Part shown: positions 1-8,924 of the stretch, one piece after another
How positions within the stretch are numbered: position 1 is the stretch's first letter
Layout of the letters: the number at the start of each line of letters is the position of its first letter
Source: Bradyrhizobium erythrophlei
Lineage (GTDB): Bacteria > Pseudomonadota > Alphaproteobacteria > Rhizobiales > Xanthobacteraceae
Direction of reading: 5' to 3'
NCBI RefSeq assembly: GCF_900129425.1
Contig: NZ_LT670817.1
Location: 7,006,001 to 7,070,000, forward strand
Length of the DNA: 64,000 bases
Translations under genes and position numbers: made by a program
The notes under the pieces: model-generated
Told to the model about the DNA's origin: nothing
The model's database searches: none
What the model saw: the letters and a program-made list of their open reading frames with translations, nothing else

Positions 1-799
1 TCTCGATGACATTCGCGATCATCCACATTGTCGACAAGTCCGCGACCGAAAACGGCGCCGGCGCATTGCCTGGCTGGGTCAGGAATCCAGGAGCCGCATT
101 GCGAGTGACGATCTTTCCGGAGATAGGACTGGGAACAGCCAGCGTCGATTCCACTTTGCGCGCGCTAAGAATCTGTTCAATTTCCGCGTCGGACTTTCCG
201 AAGATTCGTACCGCATTCTTCGCTGCCTTGAAGTTACCTTCCGCGGTTTGTTGATCTGACGTCGACTGGTCAACGTCTTTCTGCGCGCTGCCGCCAGACT
301 TCAAGAGCTGGGTGGCCCGTGCGAGGGTTCGCTTTTGCAATTCAAGAACGCCTGCGCTCGCGAGAAGGGCTGATTCGGCTTGCAGGAGATCGGGGCTGTC
401 AATCGTAAACAGGATATCGCCGGCCTTGACCTCATCGCCAATGTTGTGGAATGCCTGCAGGATTTTGCCCGGATACTGCGAAAATACCTGAACGAGCATG
501 TTTTCGTTGAAGTCGATCGTACCAACGGCGGTTTTGAGAACCGCGAATTGACGTGATCCGACCGGAGCGATTTTTAGCGCGCCGGCCTGTTTTTCCGACA
601 AATCGACAGCTGGCGTTTGCTCTGCATTGCCGGGCCCGGACTGCTCAGTCGCTGCAGAAGAGCTCCGCTCTGTCGACGCGGCCTGATTACCGGCGAGGCC
701 AACGAAATCCCGCCCCCAAAACAGCGCGGCTGCGCCGATCGCAGCCAGCGCAAAAGCCGCGTTTCGAGAGCGCCCCGACAGGTTTCCCAAAACATTCAC
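1..799 (-). CDS. RND efflux periplasmic adaptor (HlyD-type), partial
   Basis: The gene runs off the left edge, so the C-terminus is missing. It starts at GTG 799 (M-N-V-L-G-N), after a GGGGG-containing leader. An N-terminal hydrophobic anchor (AAFALAAIGAAALFW) is followed by a lipoyl/barrel-sandwich segment (GTIDFNENMLVQVF, YPGKILQAFHNIGDEVKAGD), a helical hairpin (LLQAESALLASAGVLELQKR) and the return strand (VPSPISGKIVTRNAAPG). This order is typical of adaptors that join an inner-membrane RND pump to an outer-membrane channel. Heavy-metal CusB/CzcB types share this fold, but the substrate cannot be read here. The pump genes would lie left of the window. The first in-frame ATG is internal, which makes GTG the best start. 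Confidence 0.85.
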   Translation of the reverse strand, partial: MNVLGNLSGRSRNAAFALAAIGAAALFWGRDFVGLAGNQAASTERSSSAATEQSGPGNAEQTPAVDLSEKQAGALKIAPVGSRQFAVLKTAVGTIDFNENMLVQVFSQYPGKILQAFHNIGDEVKAGDILFTIDSPDLLQAESALLASAGVLELQKRTLARATQLLKSGGSAQKDVDQSTSDQQTAEGNFKAAKNAVRIFGKSDAEIEQILSARKVESTLAVPSPISGKIVTRNAAPGFLTQPGNAPAPFSVADLSTMWMIANVIE

Positions 800-1114
800 C
801 TCGACTACCCCCAGCGATAGACAGCTACTCGACTAACGACACCGTCCACGTCAATTCTAACCGACCGAACTTAGGCTACCGCGCTTACGCTCACCTTACA
901 GACCATCCTCCAGGTCTCTTTCACCCGCTCTTTTTTGGGGCGTTCAAACCATCCACTTGCCACGATTCAAATGAGGACTCGCTCGCGCGAGGCAAACTGT
1001 CGTGCTTCGCTTCGGGTCACGAAAATGCTATACGCCCAAGCGCGCGTCCGTCTATTGACTCTGCCGATCTTTTCGGACTCAAGCCGAAATCAGGATGACG
1101 AGGGACGCGGTGCG
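800..1114. other. Intergenic region upstream of the efflux adaptor
   Basis: No convincing gene was found in this 315-bp stretch. Open frames here have no family-like sequence and no ribosome binding site. It probably carries the adaptor promoter on the minus strand, but no clear -35/-10 pair was identified. Confidence 0.4.
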
Positions 1115-1363
1115 CTATCTTGCTTCCCGCCACATCGGGGATTTCGGACCTCCGTAATAACGCATAGGTCCGAGTGGCTGGGCCGGCTGCTGCGAGGCAA
1201 GCTGCAGGTGCGTTTCAGCCCCTCTTTGGCGGCAGTGACATGCGAAGTGGTGAAAGCGCAGGCGTCCCCTGTGAGCCTTTGCGGCTGCGTCGCCGCAAAC
1301 CCCGACGGCCATGACCATGGCCATCAGCCCGACCAACCAGGTCCGCGCACTTCTCGCATTCAT
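1115..1363 (-). CDS. Small secreted protein with C-terminal YYGGPKSPMW motif
   Basis: This predicted 82-aa protein begins at ATG 1363, with GGAGG about 14 nt upstream. Residues 8-29 form a signal-peptide-like hydrophobic stretch (TWLVGLMAMVMAVGVCGDAAA). The mature part is His/Gln-rich, and the protein ends RYYGGPKSPMWREAR. The last segment nearly matches the end of the neighbouring lipoprotein encoded at 1402-1578, at both protein and DNA level, so the two look like diverged tandem relatives. I do not assign a function. The gap to the upstream small gene is 38 bp, compatible with one transcript. A longer upstream extension of the frame exists but lacks the signal peptide at its N-terminus. 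Confidence 0.6.
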   Translation of the reverse strand: MNARSARTWLVGLMAMVMAVGVCGDAAAKAHRGRLRFHHFACHCRQRGAETHLQLASQQPAQPLGPMRYYGGPKSPMWREAR

Positions 1364-1448
1364 ATCGATCAAAACAGCCTCCAGGAAAAACATGTGCGCA
1401 CTTACTGGCCTGTCCACATCGGGGATTTCGGACCCCCGTAGTAGCGCA
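1131..1448. repeat. Direct repeat of the YYGGPKSPMW coding segment
   Basis: The 34-bp segments at 1131-1164 and 1415-1448 are near-identical (core CACATCGGGGATTTCGGACC). Both encode, on the minus strand, the C-terminal RYYGGPKSPMW of two successive small proteins. The sequence between the copies is not repeated, so conservation is focused on this motif. Confidence 0.8.
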
Positions 1449-1578
1449 GTTGATTGCCGGCCTCGGATTTGTCGGACTTGGCGGCTCCCATATCCGCGGC
1501 GCATCCCGCAACGGCGGCGCTTAACGCGGCGACAGCGAACACGATTCCGATTCTTCGCTTCAATGCTGAAGCAATCAT
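1402..1578 (-). CDS. Small lipoprotein with C-terminal YYGGPKSPMW motif
   Basis: This is a 58-aa protein from ATG 1578, with a strong GGGAGGG ribosome site 8 nt upstream. The N-terminus has basic residues (KRR at 7-9), then a hydrophobic stretch ending in a lipobox, A-V-A-G-C at residues 22-26, so Cys26 is the predicted lipidated residue. The mature part is only about 33 residues: a short polar linker, then LRYYGGPKSPMWTGQ. It is too small for a globular domain; the conserved tail may bind a partner or the cell wall (inference). It lies directly upstream of the second motif-bearing gene and in the same orientation. Confidence 0.7.
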   Translation of the reverse strand: MIASALKRRIGIVFAVAALSAAVAGCAADMGAAKSDKSEAGNQLRYYGGPKSPMWTGQ

Positions 1579-1642
1579 GACTGCCCTCCCTCACAGAGTG
1601 AGACCCGATCCCCAAGTGCCGCAAATCGACTCAGACGAAGCT

Positions 1643-2401
1643 TCAATATCCCGCGACAACAGGCCCGCCGAATTTGTAGTCGAGGCCAACCGTTACGACC
1701 GAATAGGTACTGTTGACGGTGTAGGGCAGTTGGCCGTTCGCCGTGAATATCGGCAGGCCCGGGCGGCTGTATGCATTGAAGTTGTAGTAGCGGTACTCCA
1801 CCTTGCCGATCAGGTTGTCGGTCACCGCGTATGCGATACCGCCGCCAGCGGTCAGGCCATTGCCGTGAACCGTGAACTGATCGGCCCCCAACACCGGGGC
1901 GGTGTTGGTATGAAGCAAGTCGCCATAGGCCCAGCCGCCGGTGAAGAACAGCAGCAAGCGATCGACGGCGATACCGCCTCGCGCACGCAGCGTGCCGCCC
2001 CAGCGGAGACTATCCTGATCGACCGAGGTGGTCGGAAAGCTACCCGCGGCGATCGCGGCCGCATCATTACCGCTGATGCCGGACCAGAACCCATCGGCCT
2101 CAATACCGAGCACATAGTTGCCGCTTTGCCAGTTGAAGCCGGCCTCGCCGCCGGCCATGCCGCCCTGCGAACTGTAATTCGCCGTGTAATTGGCGAAGGT
2201 CGTAGCCGAACCCAGCGCATTGTTGACATTGTGGTTGCCCCACCCGCCGCCTCCGAACACGCCGACATAGAAGCCGGACCAATCATACGCGGGCGCTGTC
2301 GATGCCGGAGCCTTTGTGTAGACCGCAAGATCCGCCGCGAAAGCGGGACCCATCAGGCCCAGGACTCCGAGCGAAACGGAGGTAAGAAGAATTCGCTTCA
2401 T
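1643..2401 (-). CDS. Outer-membrane beta-barrel protein (RopB/Omp25/Omp31-like)
   Basis: This 252-aa protein has a signal peptide (KRILLTSVSLGVLGLMGPAFAA, cleavage after AFA), then a linker ending in YDWSGFYVGVFGGGGWG, the hallmark start of rhizobial Omp25/Omp31-type eight-stranded barrels. Alternating strands follow (GGEAGFNWQSGNYVLGIEAD, GTLRARGGIAVDRLLLFFTG, GKVEYRYYNF). It ends in a barrel strand (VVTVGLDYKFG) plus a short tail. These proteins are abundant, structural outer-membrane components of rhizobia and brucellae. It is monocistronic by spacing, with 70 bp to the upstream porin gene. Confidence 0.85.
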   Translation of the reverse strand: MKRILLTSVSLGVLGLMGPAFAADLAVYTKAPASTAPAYDWSGFYVGVFGGGGWGNHNVNNALGSATTFANYTANYSSQGGMAGGEAGFNWQSGNYVLGIEADGFWSGISGNDAAAIAAGSFPTTSVDQDSLRWGGTLRARGGIAVDRLLLFFTGGWAYGDLLHTNTAPVLGADQFTVHGNGLTAGGGIAYAVTDNLIGKVEYRYYNFNAYSRPGLPIFTANGQLPYTVNSTYSVVTVGLDYKFGGPVVAGY

Positions 2402-2471
2402 TGTTATCCCCTGTCGAATTTATATGATGCAGTGTCCGGCGACCACTTGGGTCGCCGCGACTTTCCAGGCG

Positions 2472-4100
2472 TCAGAAGTGAATGATGATGTCCGCCGAGC
2501 CGATGACGGCCGTGCTCTTGTTTGGCGCAATACCGAGATTCGCATTGCCGTTGAATGCATTCGCGTTCAGCGACTTGTAGAAGGAAACCTCGGGCCGGAT
2601 CTCGATTTGCGGCGAGAACCAGTGCTGCCAGCCGATGCCGGTCTCGACGTAGGCCGTCTTGGTGCCGGTGCGTTGCCCCTCCACGTCGTCAAAATATTCC
2701 AGGCGATACGAAATGTTGTCCAGCGCCGACGCCTTGTAGTTCACATATGTCAGGGCGGCGCGTGCCTCCGCTGTGCACGAGAACACAGTCGAGTTGGAGC
2801 ACTGCGCGAGGAATGGCGAGTTGAACGGCATGATTTGAGGCGAGAACGGCGTACCTCCCGCGGCAAACGCGGCCGCAGCCGCGGGATTGTTCGCGTTGAT
2901 CACGTTATTCTGGTGCTCATCATAAACTTCGAACGAGATGTGCCACCGGTCATCAAACTTGTGATAATACGTCAACCCATACCATTGCAGGTTGTTGTAG
3001 CCCCACTGGCCGCCATTGATGCCGTTCGCAACGACATTGACGTCATCGTTGCCGCTGTCGCTGGTCCACCGAACGCCGGCGGTGATGCTTGGCGTCGCGC
3101 CCGGATCTTTCAACATGGTGGTGTACGGAAAGAGCGGGTTCGGATCTGGATTTGTGATCTTCTGACCGACATGCCAGGGCATTGCTTCGGTACCGACCGT
3201 GACGCCTAACTGGAACATCCAGTTCTTGGTCGCCGCCAAGGTCGCTTCAACGCCGGTGTTGGTGTAATTGTCGAACGTATAGGTCATCGAGTGCGAGTAC
3301 ATGTAATTGTTGGGCGCGAGCTGGGCCTCGATGTCGGGAATGGAGATGTAACGCCCGAACCTGACCATGAGCCCTTCCATCACCTGCGGGATGAACACCT
3401 CGCCATAGGCCATCGGTATATCGAAGCCGTTGCTCGCGTTCTGGTTCAGCAATTGACTGCTGAATAGTCCGTAAGCGGTGGTGTAGCGATAGTTCGCGCC
3501 GTAGATCGGCGCGACGCGGAAGCCCCAGTCGACATGATCTTTTTGAACCGTGTCGGGCAGACGTTCGATATAGAGGACCGCCTGGTCGAGCTGCACCGTA
3601 TTCGGATTGTAGTCATACGCAGCCGGCGCGTTGCCGCCACGCACCGTATTGTTGCTGAGGTTACCGCCGCCGTCGATCCAGCCGTAAACCTGGATGTGAC
3701 TATCGTTCAGCGCCTGTCCAACGGCCGTATTTCCGATCGCGGTCATCAGCGGACTGTCGATTGAGCTGGTCCGTGTCACGCCGAGGCTGGTCGTGCCACC
3801 ATAGGGCCACTCGGTGAACGGCATCGGGGGCGTGGTTTGCGGCGTCGGCGGCCAGTAGTCGCGGCGGCTCGGAGGCGCTTTCGGATCTGCCGGCGCGGCC
3901 TCATGTCCCCACTCGAGCCTGTAGTAGTTGACGAAGCGGGTAAAGAAGTCGCTGCCCAGATACGAGTCGAGACAAGCATAATTCTTGTAGGGATCGCAGG
4001 CATATCCCGACTTCATCGGGGGAATGGTATCCGCGGCGTTCGCCGCGTTGATCAGACAAATTGCTGTCAACGACACGCCCGCCAAAAAAAGCTTCTTCAT
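2472..4100 (-). CDS. Outer-membrane porin, OmpL-like beta-barrel (BBP2 type)
   Basis: The protein has 542 aa, starting at ATG 4100 after a GGGGC ribosome site; a 55-residue upstream extension of the frame lacks the signal sequence and is rejected. The signal peptide is KKLFLAGVSLTAICLINAANA. The mature protein has Cys-containing loops near residues 34-43, then VYGWIDGGGNLSNN, the typical opening of the BBP2/OmpL-like porin family. Many amphipathic strands follow, and it ends SADIIIHF with a C-terminal aromatic, as in outer-membrane barrels. Substrate is unknown. The region upstream is AT-rich, so it may hold a strong promoter. Confidence 0.8.
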   Translation of the reverse strand: MKKLFLAGVSLTAICLINAANAADTIPPMKSGYACDPYKNYACLDSYLGSDFFTRFVNYYRLEWGHEAAPADPKAPPSRRDYWPPTPQTTPPMPFTEWPYGGTTSLGVTRTSSIDSPLMTAIGNTAVGQALNDSHIQVYGWIDGGGNLSNNTVRGGNAPAAYDYNPNTVQLDQAVLYIERLPDTVQKDHVDWGFRVAPIYGANYRYTTAYGLFSSQLLNQNASNGFDIPMAYGEVFIPQVMEGLMVRFGRYISIPDIEAQLAPNNYMYSHSMTYTFDNYTNTGVEATLAATKNWMFQLGVTVGTEAMPWHVGQKITNPDPNPLFPYTTMLKDPGATPSITAGVRWTSDSGNDDVNVVANGINGGQWGYNNLQWYGLTYYHKFDDRWHISFEVYDEHQNNVINANNPAAAAAFAAGGTPFSPQIMPFNSPFLAQCSNSTVFSCTAEARAALTYVNYKASALDNISYRLEYFDDVEGQRTGTKTAYVETGIGWQHWFSPQIEIRPEVSFYKSLNANAFNGNANLGIAPNKSTAVIGSADIIIHF

Positions 4101-4545
4101 AGTTTGCCCCAAGCTGTTGTCACAGGCGCCTTGTCGACGCACTTGCGATCTCGATAAGCGTGGAGCGATGTTTCGTTTTGGGGCCGAAAAAAAGCGATAC
4201 GGTTTTCCGAGCCGCTTAGTTAAAATAAAATATCCAAAGTCGCGCTTTTGGGATTGCTTGCACACGTAAGCATCAATCGCTTATCGCGCTGCTCAAACTC
4301 CCACCGAAATTCGTGACGTTTCAGCAAAAATGCGCGACGCACCGCAATAATTTGTCTCGCTATGTGTCTTTTTGGCTATACCGCGCGCGATTAGGCGCAG
4401 TTTTTTCTACGTTGGAAAAACTCGGCGCTGCCGCGCGCTATTTTTTTGCTATGGAAACGACCGCGATTATCCATCGAAGATATATGCCGGGAATCGTTAT
4501 GCTGACGCATTGAGCGAAATCGTTCGCTCATCGCGAGGCGTGACG
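4101..4545. other. AT-rich divergent intergenic region
   Basis: These 445 bp separate the minus-strand porin from the plus-strand hypothetical gene. The sequence is clearly richer in A/T than its surroundings (for example TTAGTTAAAATAAAATATCC near 4217). Open frames here have no recognisable content. It probably carries both promoters; no operator was identified. Confidence 0.4.
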
Positions 4546-5163
4546 ATGGAAGTCGGGACAGTGGTTGCGAACGCCGCAGGTCACGCGGCAGTCGCCGACG
4601 AGACTGAAAACTCTGATCTCGGTTTCTTGCCGAAGCGCCTGACCGAGCAATGTCAGGGCCTGATCGAAAGTTATCATGAGTTGCACGGTTACACCTGCCT
4701 CCCAGACATATTGTGGAAGGCCCGGCTCGGACCGTTCATCGAAAACCATCGTGAATTTCGGCAGCTCCTGAAGAAGGCTTCGACGACCAGAAGTGCAAAG
4801 AAATCCAACCAGGGATTTGTGCGGATAGCGACCACAATATTGTCGCTTGAAATCCTGGCCAGCAGTTTTGCCGGCTGGAGCGCAATCTATCCGGAAGCGG
4901 GATTGACCGCGCATGCGCTGCTCAAGCGATATGCGCAAAGCCCGCATATGCCTCTGATGGAATTCTATCTGTATCCGCCAAAATATGTCAGCGCCGCCGC
5001 CATCGCGGCTCTCGCGCTCCCTCTGAATCGTCCGACAAGCGAAGCGGAGTTGTACCGAGCGTCAACGCCCGAACTCTCCGGGGAAAAGCTGGCGCTCAAC
5101 TACGTCACTGCAATTCGGCAGTCGCGGGATGGAAGTTTGCCGCAGACCGCGTCGATCGCCTAA
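4546..5163 (+). CDS. Hypothetical protein, 205 aa
   Basis: I do not recognise the family. The chosen start is ATG 4546, with GAGGCG about 9 nt upstream; longer upstream frames give Cys/Arg-rich sequence unlike the rest. The protein is soluble-looking, with no clear signal peptide. Residues around 95-120 are moderately hydrophobic (FVRIATTILSLEILASSFAGW). A central basic stretch (KKASTTRSAKKSNQ) precedes this, and the C-terminal third is Leu/Ala-rich with LYLYPPKY-like sequence. It stands alone between the porin and the two-component operon and is divergent from the porin. Confidence 0.5.
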   Translation: MEVGTVVANAAGHAAVADETENSDLGFLPKRLTEQCQGLIESYHELHGYTCLPDILWKARLGPFIENHREFRQLLKKASTTRSAKKSNQGFVRIATTILSLEILASSFAGWSAIYPEAGLTAHALLKRYAQSPHMPLMEFYLYPPKYVSAAAIAALALPLNRPTSEAELYRASTPELSGEKLALNYVTAIRQSRDGSLPQTASIA

Positions 5164-5430
5164 ACTCCGCAGGCGACGGCGCAGGTTAATTCGCTTCGAA
5201 TATATTACTTTTATATTTCTTGAAGCCACAAACGACATAGACTTTCTACGCCGAGATAGAGAATGCTTGCAACGCTGGGTGGTTGGCGACATCGGGGCAA
5301 CGATCGACATAAGAACGGTGACGACTCTTCGCTGGTATTGCGATCAGCAATTGCTGGTCCTGCGAACCGGCCTTTCGGCGTCATGATCGAATGTTGCGGG
5401 GCGTGATCTTACTGCGGCTGGCGACGACCC

Positions 5431-7083
5431 GTGGTGACGATCATTCGGTGTTCTACGAGAGCTAATTCCTTGAATCTTTATCCGCCCATGGCCCGAAGAC
5501 TCGCGAAAGTGGGGGCGAGGCCGGCTGGAACCAGCACCAGAATTGCCGCGCGGGTGCGGGCAAAACTGGCATTGCACCGCTTCCCGCAGACGGGTGTCTT
5601 GCCGCTGGGGGCGTCCCTGCTGTGCGTCGGCCTGGTCACCGCCGGCCTGCTTTTGCTTGATCAACCTCGCGCGCTTAGCCTCGCTCCGATCTCGTATCTG
5701 ATACCCGTCATTATCGCCGCCACCCAATGGGGAATCTGGCCGGCCACCCTGGCGTCGATCGCAAGTACGGGCGCGATAGACTTCTTCTTTACTACTCCTC
5801 GTTACAGCTTCTGGATAGACGACCCGCAAGAGGTCGTCGATTTGCTGCTGTTTCTGACAGTGGCGCTGGTCAGCGGCAATCTTGCCTCGCGCTTGCGACG
5901 CGAGACAGAAACGCTGCGTCAGCGGGAGAAGGAAATTGCATACCTCTACGAATTCTCGCGGCTTCTGGCCGCCTGTTTCACCATATCGGACCTGATCTCC
6001 GCAATTCAGAATTACCTCTCCCGCACGCTCGGACAACAAGCCGTTTTCTTCGCGGCGACGGCCGATGGTCGGTTTGAACCACCCGAAGCCGGTTCAGTAC
6101 CAAGCGTCGTGCAGGAAAGCGTCGGGTCAGTGTCCGCCACGATCGGAACTCCCTCACACGCCATCATTGATAATTCGACACAGAACATTTGGTTGCTTAG
6201 GACTGTGTGTTCCGAAACAGCAGTCCACGGCCTCGTTGCCGTCAACATCGGACACGGATCACACAAAGTCGATGCCAAGACGCGCCGCTTCGAGGCCATG
6301 CTTGAAGAAGTATCTCTGACGCTTCAGCGTCTCGATATCGAGAAGGCGATGGAGGACGCCCGGCTGCACCTGCAGGCGCAGCTTTTGAGGGACGCATTCC
6401 ACGGCACACTCTCGCATGAGTTATGCTCGCCCTTGGCCGCCATCCAGGGTTCGGCAAGCGTTCTGGAAACGATGCCTCTGGTGCGGCAGGACAATCGTAT
6501 CCGCTCGCTGGTCGAGGGAATGTCCGACGAAGTCGCGCAGCTTGAGGGCTTTATTAAGAACCTCCTGAGTGCAACACGGGTCATCGCGGGCGGCGTAATC
6601 CCGCGCCTCGAGTGGGCAGATCCCAGAGACATCGTCAACGCGGCCGTCAGGGGCAGAGTCCGGCGACTGGCGGCACACAAGGTCGAGATCGAATTCGCTG
6701 ACGATTTGCCGCTGATCAATGTGGATTCCGGTCTTATCGAGGAATCGTGCGGACAGCTTCTCGAAAACGCCGCTAAATATTCTCCATCAGGCTCGACAGT
6801 CTCGATCGACACACGGGCCGAACATGGACGCGTCATCCTGTCGATTTCCGATCAAGGCGTCGGGATAACGCCGGACGAACAGCAGCAGCTGGGCCGCAGG
6901 TCTTTCCGCAGTCAACGCCACCAGGCCACAATCCCTGGATCCGGTCTGGGCTTTTGGATCGCATCGACATTTGTCAGAGCCAACGGCGGAACGATCGACA
7001 TTTCAAGCCGGGGACAGGGACAGGGAACGAAGGCTTCCATCGCCCTGCCCGCTCCCAGAGAGCTGACGGGCTTTAGCCAATGA
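5431..7083 (+). CDS. KdpD-like sensor histidine kinase without the N-terminal KdpD/Usp domains
   Basis: About 550 aa from GTG 5431; ATG 5488 (M-A-R-R-L) is an alternative start, and neither has a clear ribosome site. Residues 58-155 match the DUF4118 four-helix membrane region of KdpD (LSLAPISYLIPVIIAATQWG, FFFTTPRYSFW). A GAF-like segment covers about 170-300. The phosphoacceptor box is LSHELCSPLAAIQGS (His329), the N-box ENAAKYSPSG, and the G-boxes SDQGVGI and GSGLGFW. The Usp-like and K+-sensing domains of true KdpD are absent, and no kdpFABC lies nearby, so control of K+ uptake is not implied. It overlaps the response-regulator gene by 4 bp. Confidence 0.85.
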   Translation: MVTIIRCSTRANSLNLYPPMARRLAKVGARPAGTSTRIAARVRAKLALHRFPQTGVLPLGASLLCVGLVTAGLLLLDQPRALSLAPISYLIPVIIAATQWGIWPATLASIASTGAIDFFFTTPRYSFWIDDPQEVVDLLLFLTVALVSGNLASRLRRETETLRQREKEIAYLYEFSRLLAACFTISDLISAIQNYLSRTLGQQAVFFAATADGRFEPPEAGSVPSVVQESVGSVSATIGTPSHAIIDNSTQNIWLLRTVCSETAVHGLVAVNIGHGSHKVDAKTRRFEAMLEEVSLTLQRLDIEKAMEDARLHLQAQLLRDAFHGTLSHELCSPLAAIQGSASVLETMPLVRQDNRIRSLVEGMSDEVAQLEGFIKNLLSATRVIAGGVIPRLEWADPRDIVNAAVRGRVRRLAAHKVEIEFADDLPLINVDSGLIEESCGQLLENAAKYSPSGSTVSIDTRAEHGRVILSISDQGVGITPDEQQQLGRRSFRSQRHQATIPGSGLGFWIASTFVRANGGTIDISSRGQGQGTKASIALPAPRELTGFSQ

Positions 7084-7793
7084 ATAAGCCCTCCAACGTC
7101 GTACTGCTGATTGACGACGAGCCGAAAATAAGACGGTTTCTTCGCGCCGGCTTCGAACTTCACGGCTTCTCGGTGATCGAGGCCGAAAGCGCGGCCGACG
7201 GGCTGAAGGCCGCGACATTCAACGCGCCGGACCTCATCGTGCTTGATCTGGCTTTGCCCGATCTGCACGGAACGGAAGTTCTCGATCGGCTGCGATCATG
7301 GTCGAACGTACCCGTCATCATTCTCTCGGTTGTCTCGGGAGAGGACGAAAAGGTTCGGCTTCTCCAGTCCGGTGCCGACGACTACGTCGTCAAACCGTTC
7401 GGTATGGCCGAACTGCTCGCGCGCAGCGAAGCCGCGCTGCGGCGATACTTCAAGACCGCAACCGAGAATCCGGTCGTATCGGCCGGCCCTCTCTCCGTTG
7501 ATCTTGTGGGGCGCGCCGTTTCGCTCAACAAGAACCAGATCAGGTTGACTCGAAAAGAGTACCGCCTGCTCCACATTCTGGCGACGCATGTCGGCCTCGT
7601 CGTCACGCACGACCAGTTGTTGAAAGAAATCTGGAGCGGCAATCAGAGAGACAATATCCAGTACCTGCGGATTCTCGTTCGCAAACTGCGACAGAAAATC
7701 GAGACCGATCCGAATCACCCTCGCCTTCTCGTAACCGAGTCGGGTGTGGGCTATCGCCTTCAGGCTCGCCTTGAGGACAGCGCGGTGGGCTAA
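7080..7793 (+). CDS. OmpR/KdpE-family response regulator
   Basis: This is a 237-aa protein starting at the ATGA overlap with the kinase gene, so the two are translationally coupled partners. The receiver has the acidic pair D12-D13, phosphoacceptor D56 (LIVLDLALPDLHG), and K105 in VVKPF. The C-terminal winged helix (about 130-230) shows the OmpR-type pattern (RLTRKEYRLLHILATHVGLV, LRILVRKLRQKIE, TESGVGYRL). Its target genes are unknown. The convergent propeller and membrane-protein genes next door, or the flanking outer-membrane genes, are possible targets (inference). Confidence 0.9.
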   Translation: MNKPSNVVLLIDDEPKIRRFLRAGFELHGFSVIEAESAADGLKAATFNAPDLIVLDLALPDLHGTEVLDRLRSWSNVPVIILSVVSGEDEKVRLLQSGADDYVVKPFGMAELLARSEAALRRYFKTATENPVVSAGPLSVDLVGRAVSLNKNQIRLTRKEYRLLHILATHVGLVVTHDQLLKEIWSGNQRDNIQYLRILVRKLRQKIETDPNHPRLLVTESGVGYRLQARLEDSAVG

Positions 7794-7827
7794 ACAGAAT
7801 GCTCCAGGGCGGTGAAATGCACCCAAG

Positions 7828-8904
7828 TCATTTGACGGGATCCAGATAAAGCAATTTTAGCGAATTGGGTACGTAGGTAACGTGTGGTCTGCCGCCTGCC
7901 TTGGTTGGCAAATCAATTTTTTCGACGTCGGCAGCCACTAAAAAGAGACGGCCTGTTTCCGGATCGATCGCCATCGTCCGTGCGCCTGGTGACGTCTTGA
8001 TCGCGTCAGAAAGCACGAAGGTCTGAGCGTCCTTCTCCTGAACCACACTTAGCGTGCCGTCACCGTTGGAGCTGAAGATCAGCTTGCGGATTGGATCGAA
8101 GGCAGCCCCATCGGTTGAGCTTCCGATCGGCAGAGTCGCAACATTGGCTCCGGATTCCGCATCGACTACAACCATGACGTTGTTGGCGCATGTTGCGAAC
8201 AGACGGCGAGTTTCCGGATCCATCGCCAGACCGTGCGGCGTCTTGCAAGCCGGCATCGGCCAATGGGCCTCGACCTTGTTTGTTCTCGCGTCGATCTTGA
8301 CGATTTCGTTGTTGGCCGCGCCGTTGACAAATAGCGTACCTTTGCCATCCGCGACGCCCGGCTCTAACCCGGCCCCGACATCGATTGTTGAAACAGTCGT
8401 GTTCGTTTCGGGGTCAATCACGGTTAGGGAGCCGCTGTCTCCGTTAATGACATAGATGTGCCCGGTCACCGGTTCATAGACAATTGCATCGGCGTCGGGA
8501 GCGGCCTTGATCTGCTTCAGCGGCTTGAGCGATTTCAGATCAAATGCAGCCGCGGTCCCGGCCTTGCCGTCGTCCGTGTAACCTTGGTTGGTCTTGGTTG
8601 AGACTGCAATTCCGTGCGTACCTCCGGGAAAAGGGCCGATCTGCCCGACGACTTCGCCCGTTGTTTCATTGACAACGGTGACATGGTCACCATGCGCGAC
8701 GTAGACACGCTTGCCGGAGGGATCGAAGACCACGAAGTCCCAGCGTTCGCCGCCGCCGAGTGCCACAGTTCTTGTCACGCGATAGGCTGGTGATGCTGGA
8801 TTGGCGTAAACAGGCGGACTCGAGCAAAATGCGAACAGCATGCCGGCGGCGCCGAGGACATTGTAGCCCAATTGCAAGATCTTCTTTATCAAACCGTTCA
8901 ACAT
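7828..8904 (-). CDS. Exported YncE/YVTN-type beta-propeller protein
   Basis: The protein has 358 aa. The N-terminus has a hydrophobic export signal (YNVLGAAGMLFAFCSSPPVYA). The rest is built of about seven repeats of the 40-residue YVTN type, for example WDFVVFDPSGKRVYVAHGDH, HIYVINGDSGSLTVIDPETN, RLFATCANNVMVVVDAESG and RLFLVAADVEKIDL. Such periplasmic propellers usually bind ligands or partner proteins; no catalytic residues can be named. It follows the COG4705 gene by 20 bp on the same strand, so they probably form an operon. Confidence 0.85.
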   Translation of the reverse strand: MLNGLIKKILQLGYNVLGAAGMLFAFCSSPPVYANPASPAYRVTRTVALGGGERWDFVVFDPSGKRVYVAHGDHVTVVNETTGEVVGQIGPFPGGTHGIAVSTKTNQGYTDDGKAGTAAAFDLKSLKPLKQIKAAPDADAIVYEPVTGHIYVINGDSGSLTVIDPETNTTVSTIDVGAGLEPGVADGKGTLFVNGAANNEIVKIDARTNKVEAHWPMPACKTPHGLAMDPETRRLFATCANNVMVVVDAESGANVATLPIGSSTDGAAFDPIRKLIFSSNGDGTLSVVQEKDAQTFVLSDAIKTSPGARTMAIDPETGRLFLVAADVEKIDLPTKAGGRPHVTYVPNSLKLLYLDPVK

Positions 8905-8924
8905 GGGATTCCTTGTTGGGCTGC

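Noticed and set aside
1454..3209. Plus-strand open frames opposite the two outer-membrane genes
   Set aside because: The minus-strand genes have signal peptides and barrel strands; these frames do not resemble proteins.
5431..7793. Genuine KdpDE potassium regulator
   Set aside because: The kinase lacks the KdpD N-terminal and Usp domains and no kdpFABC genes are present.
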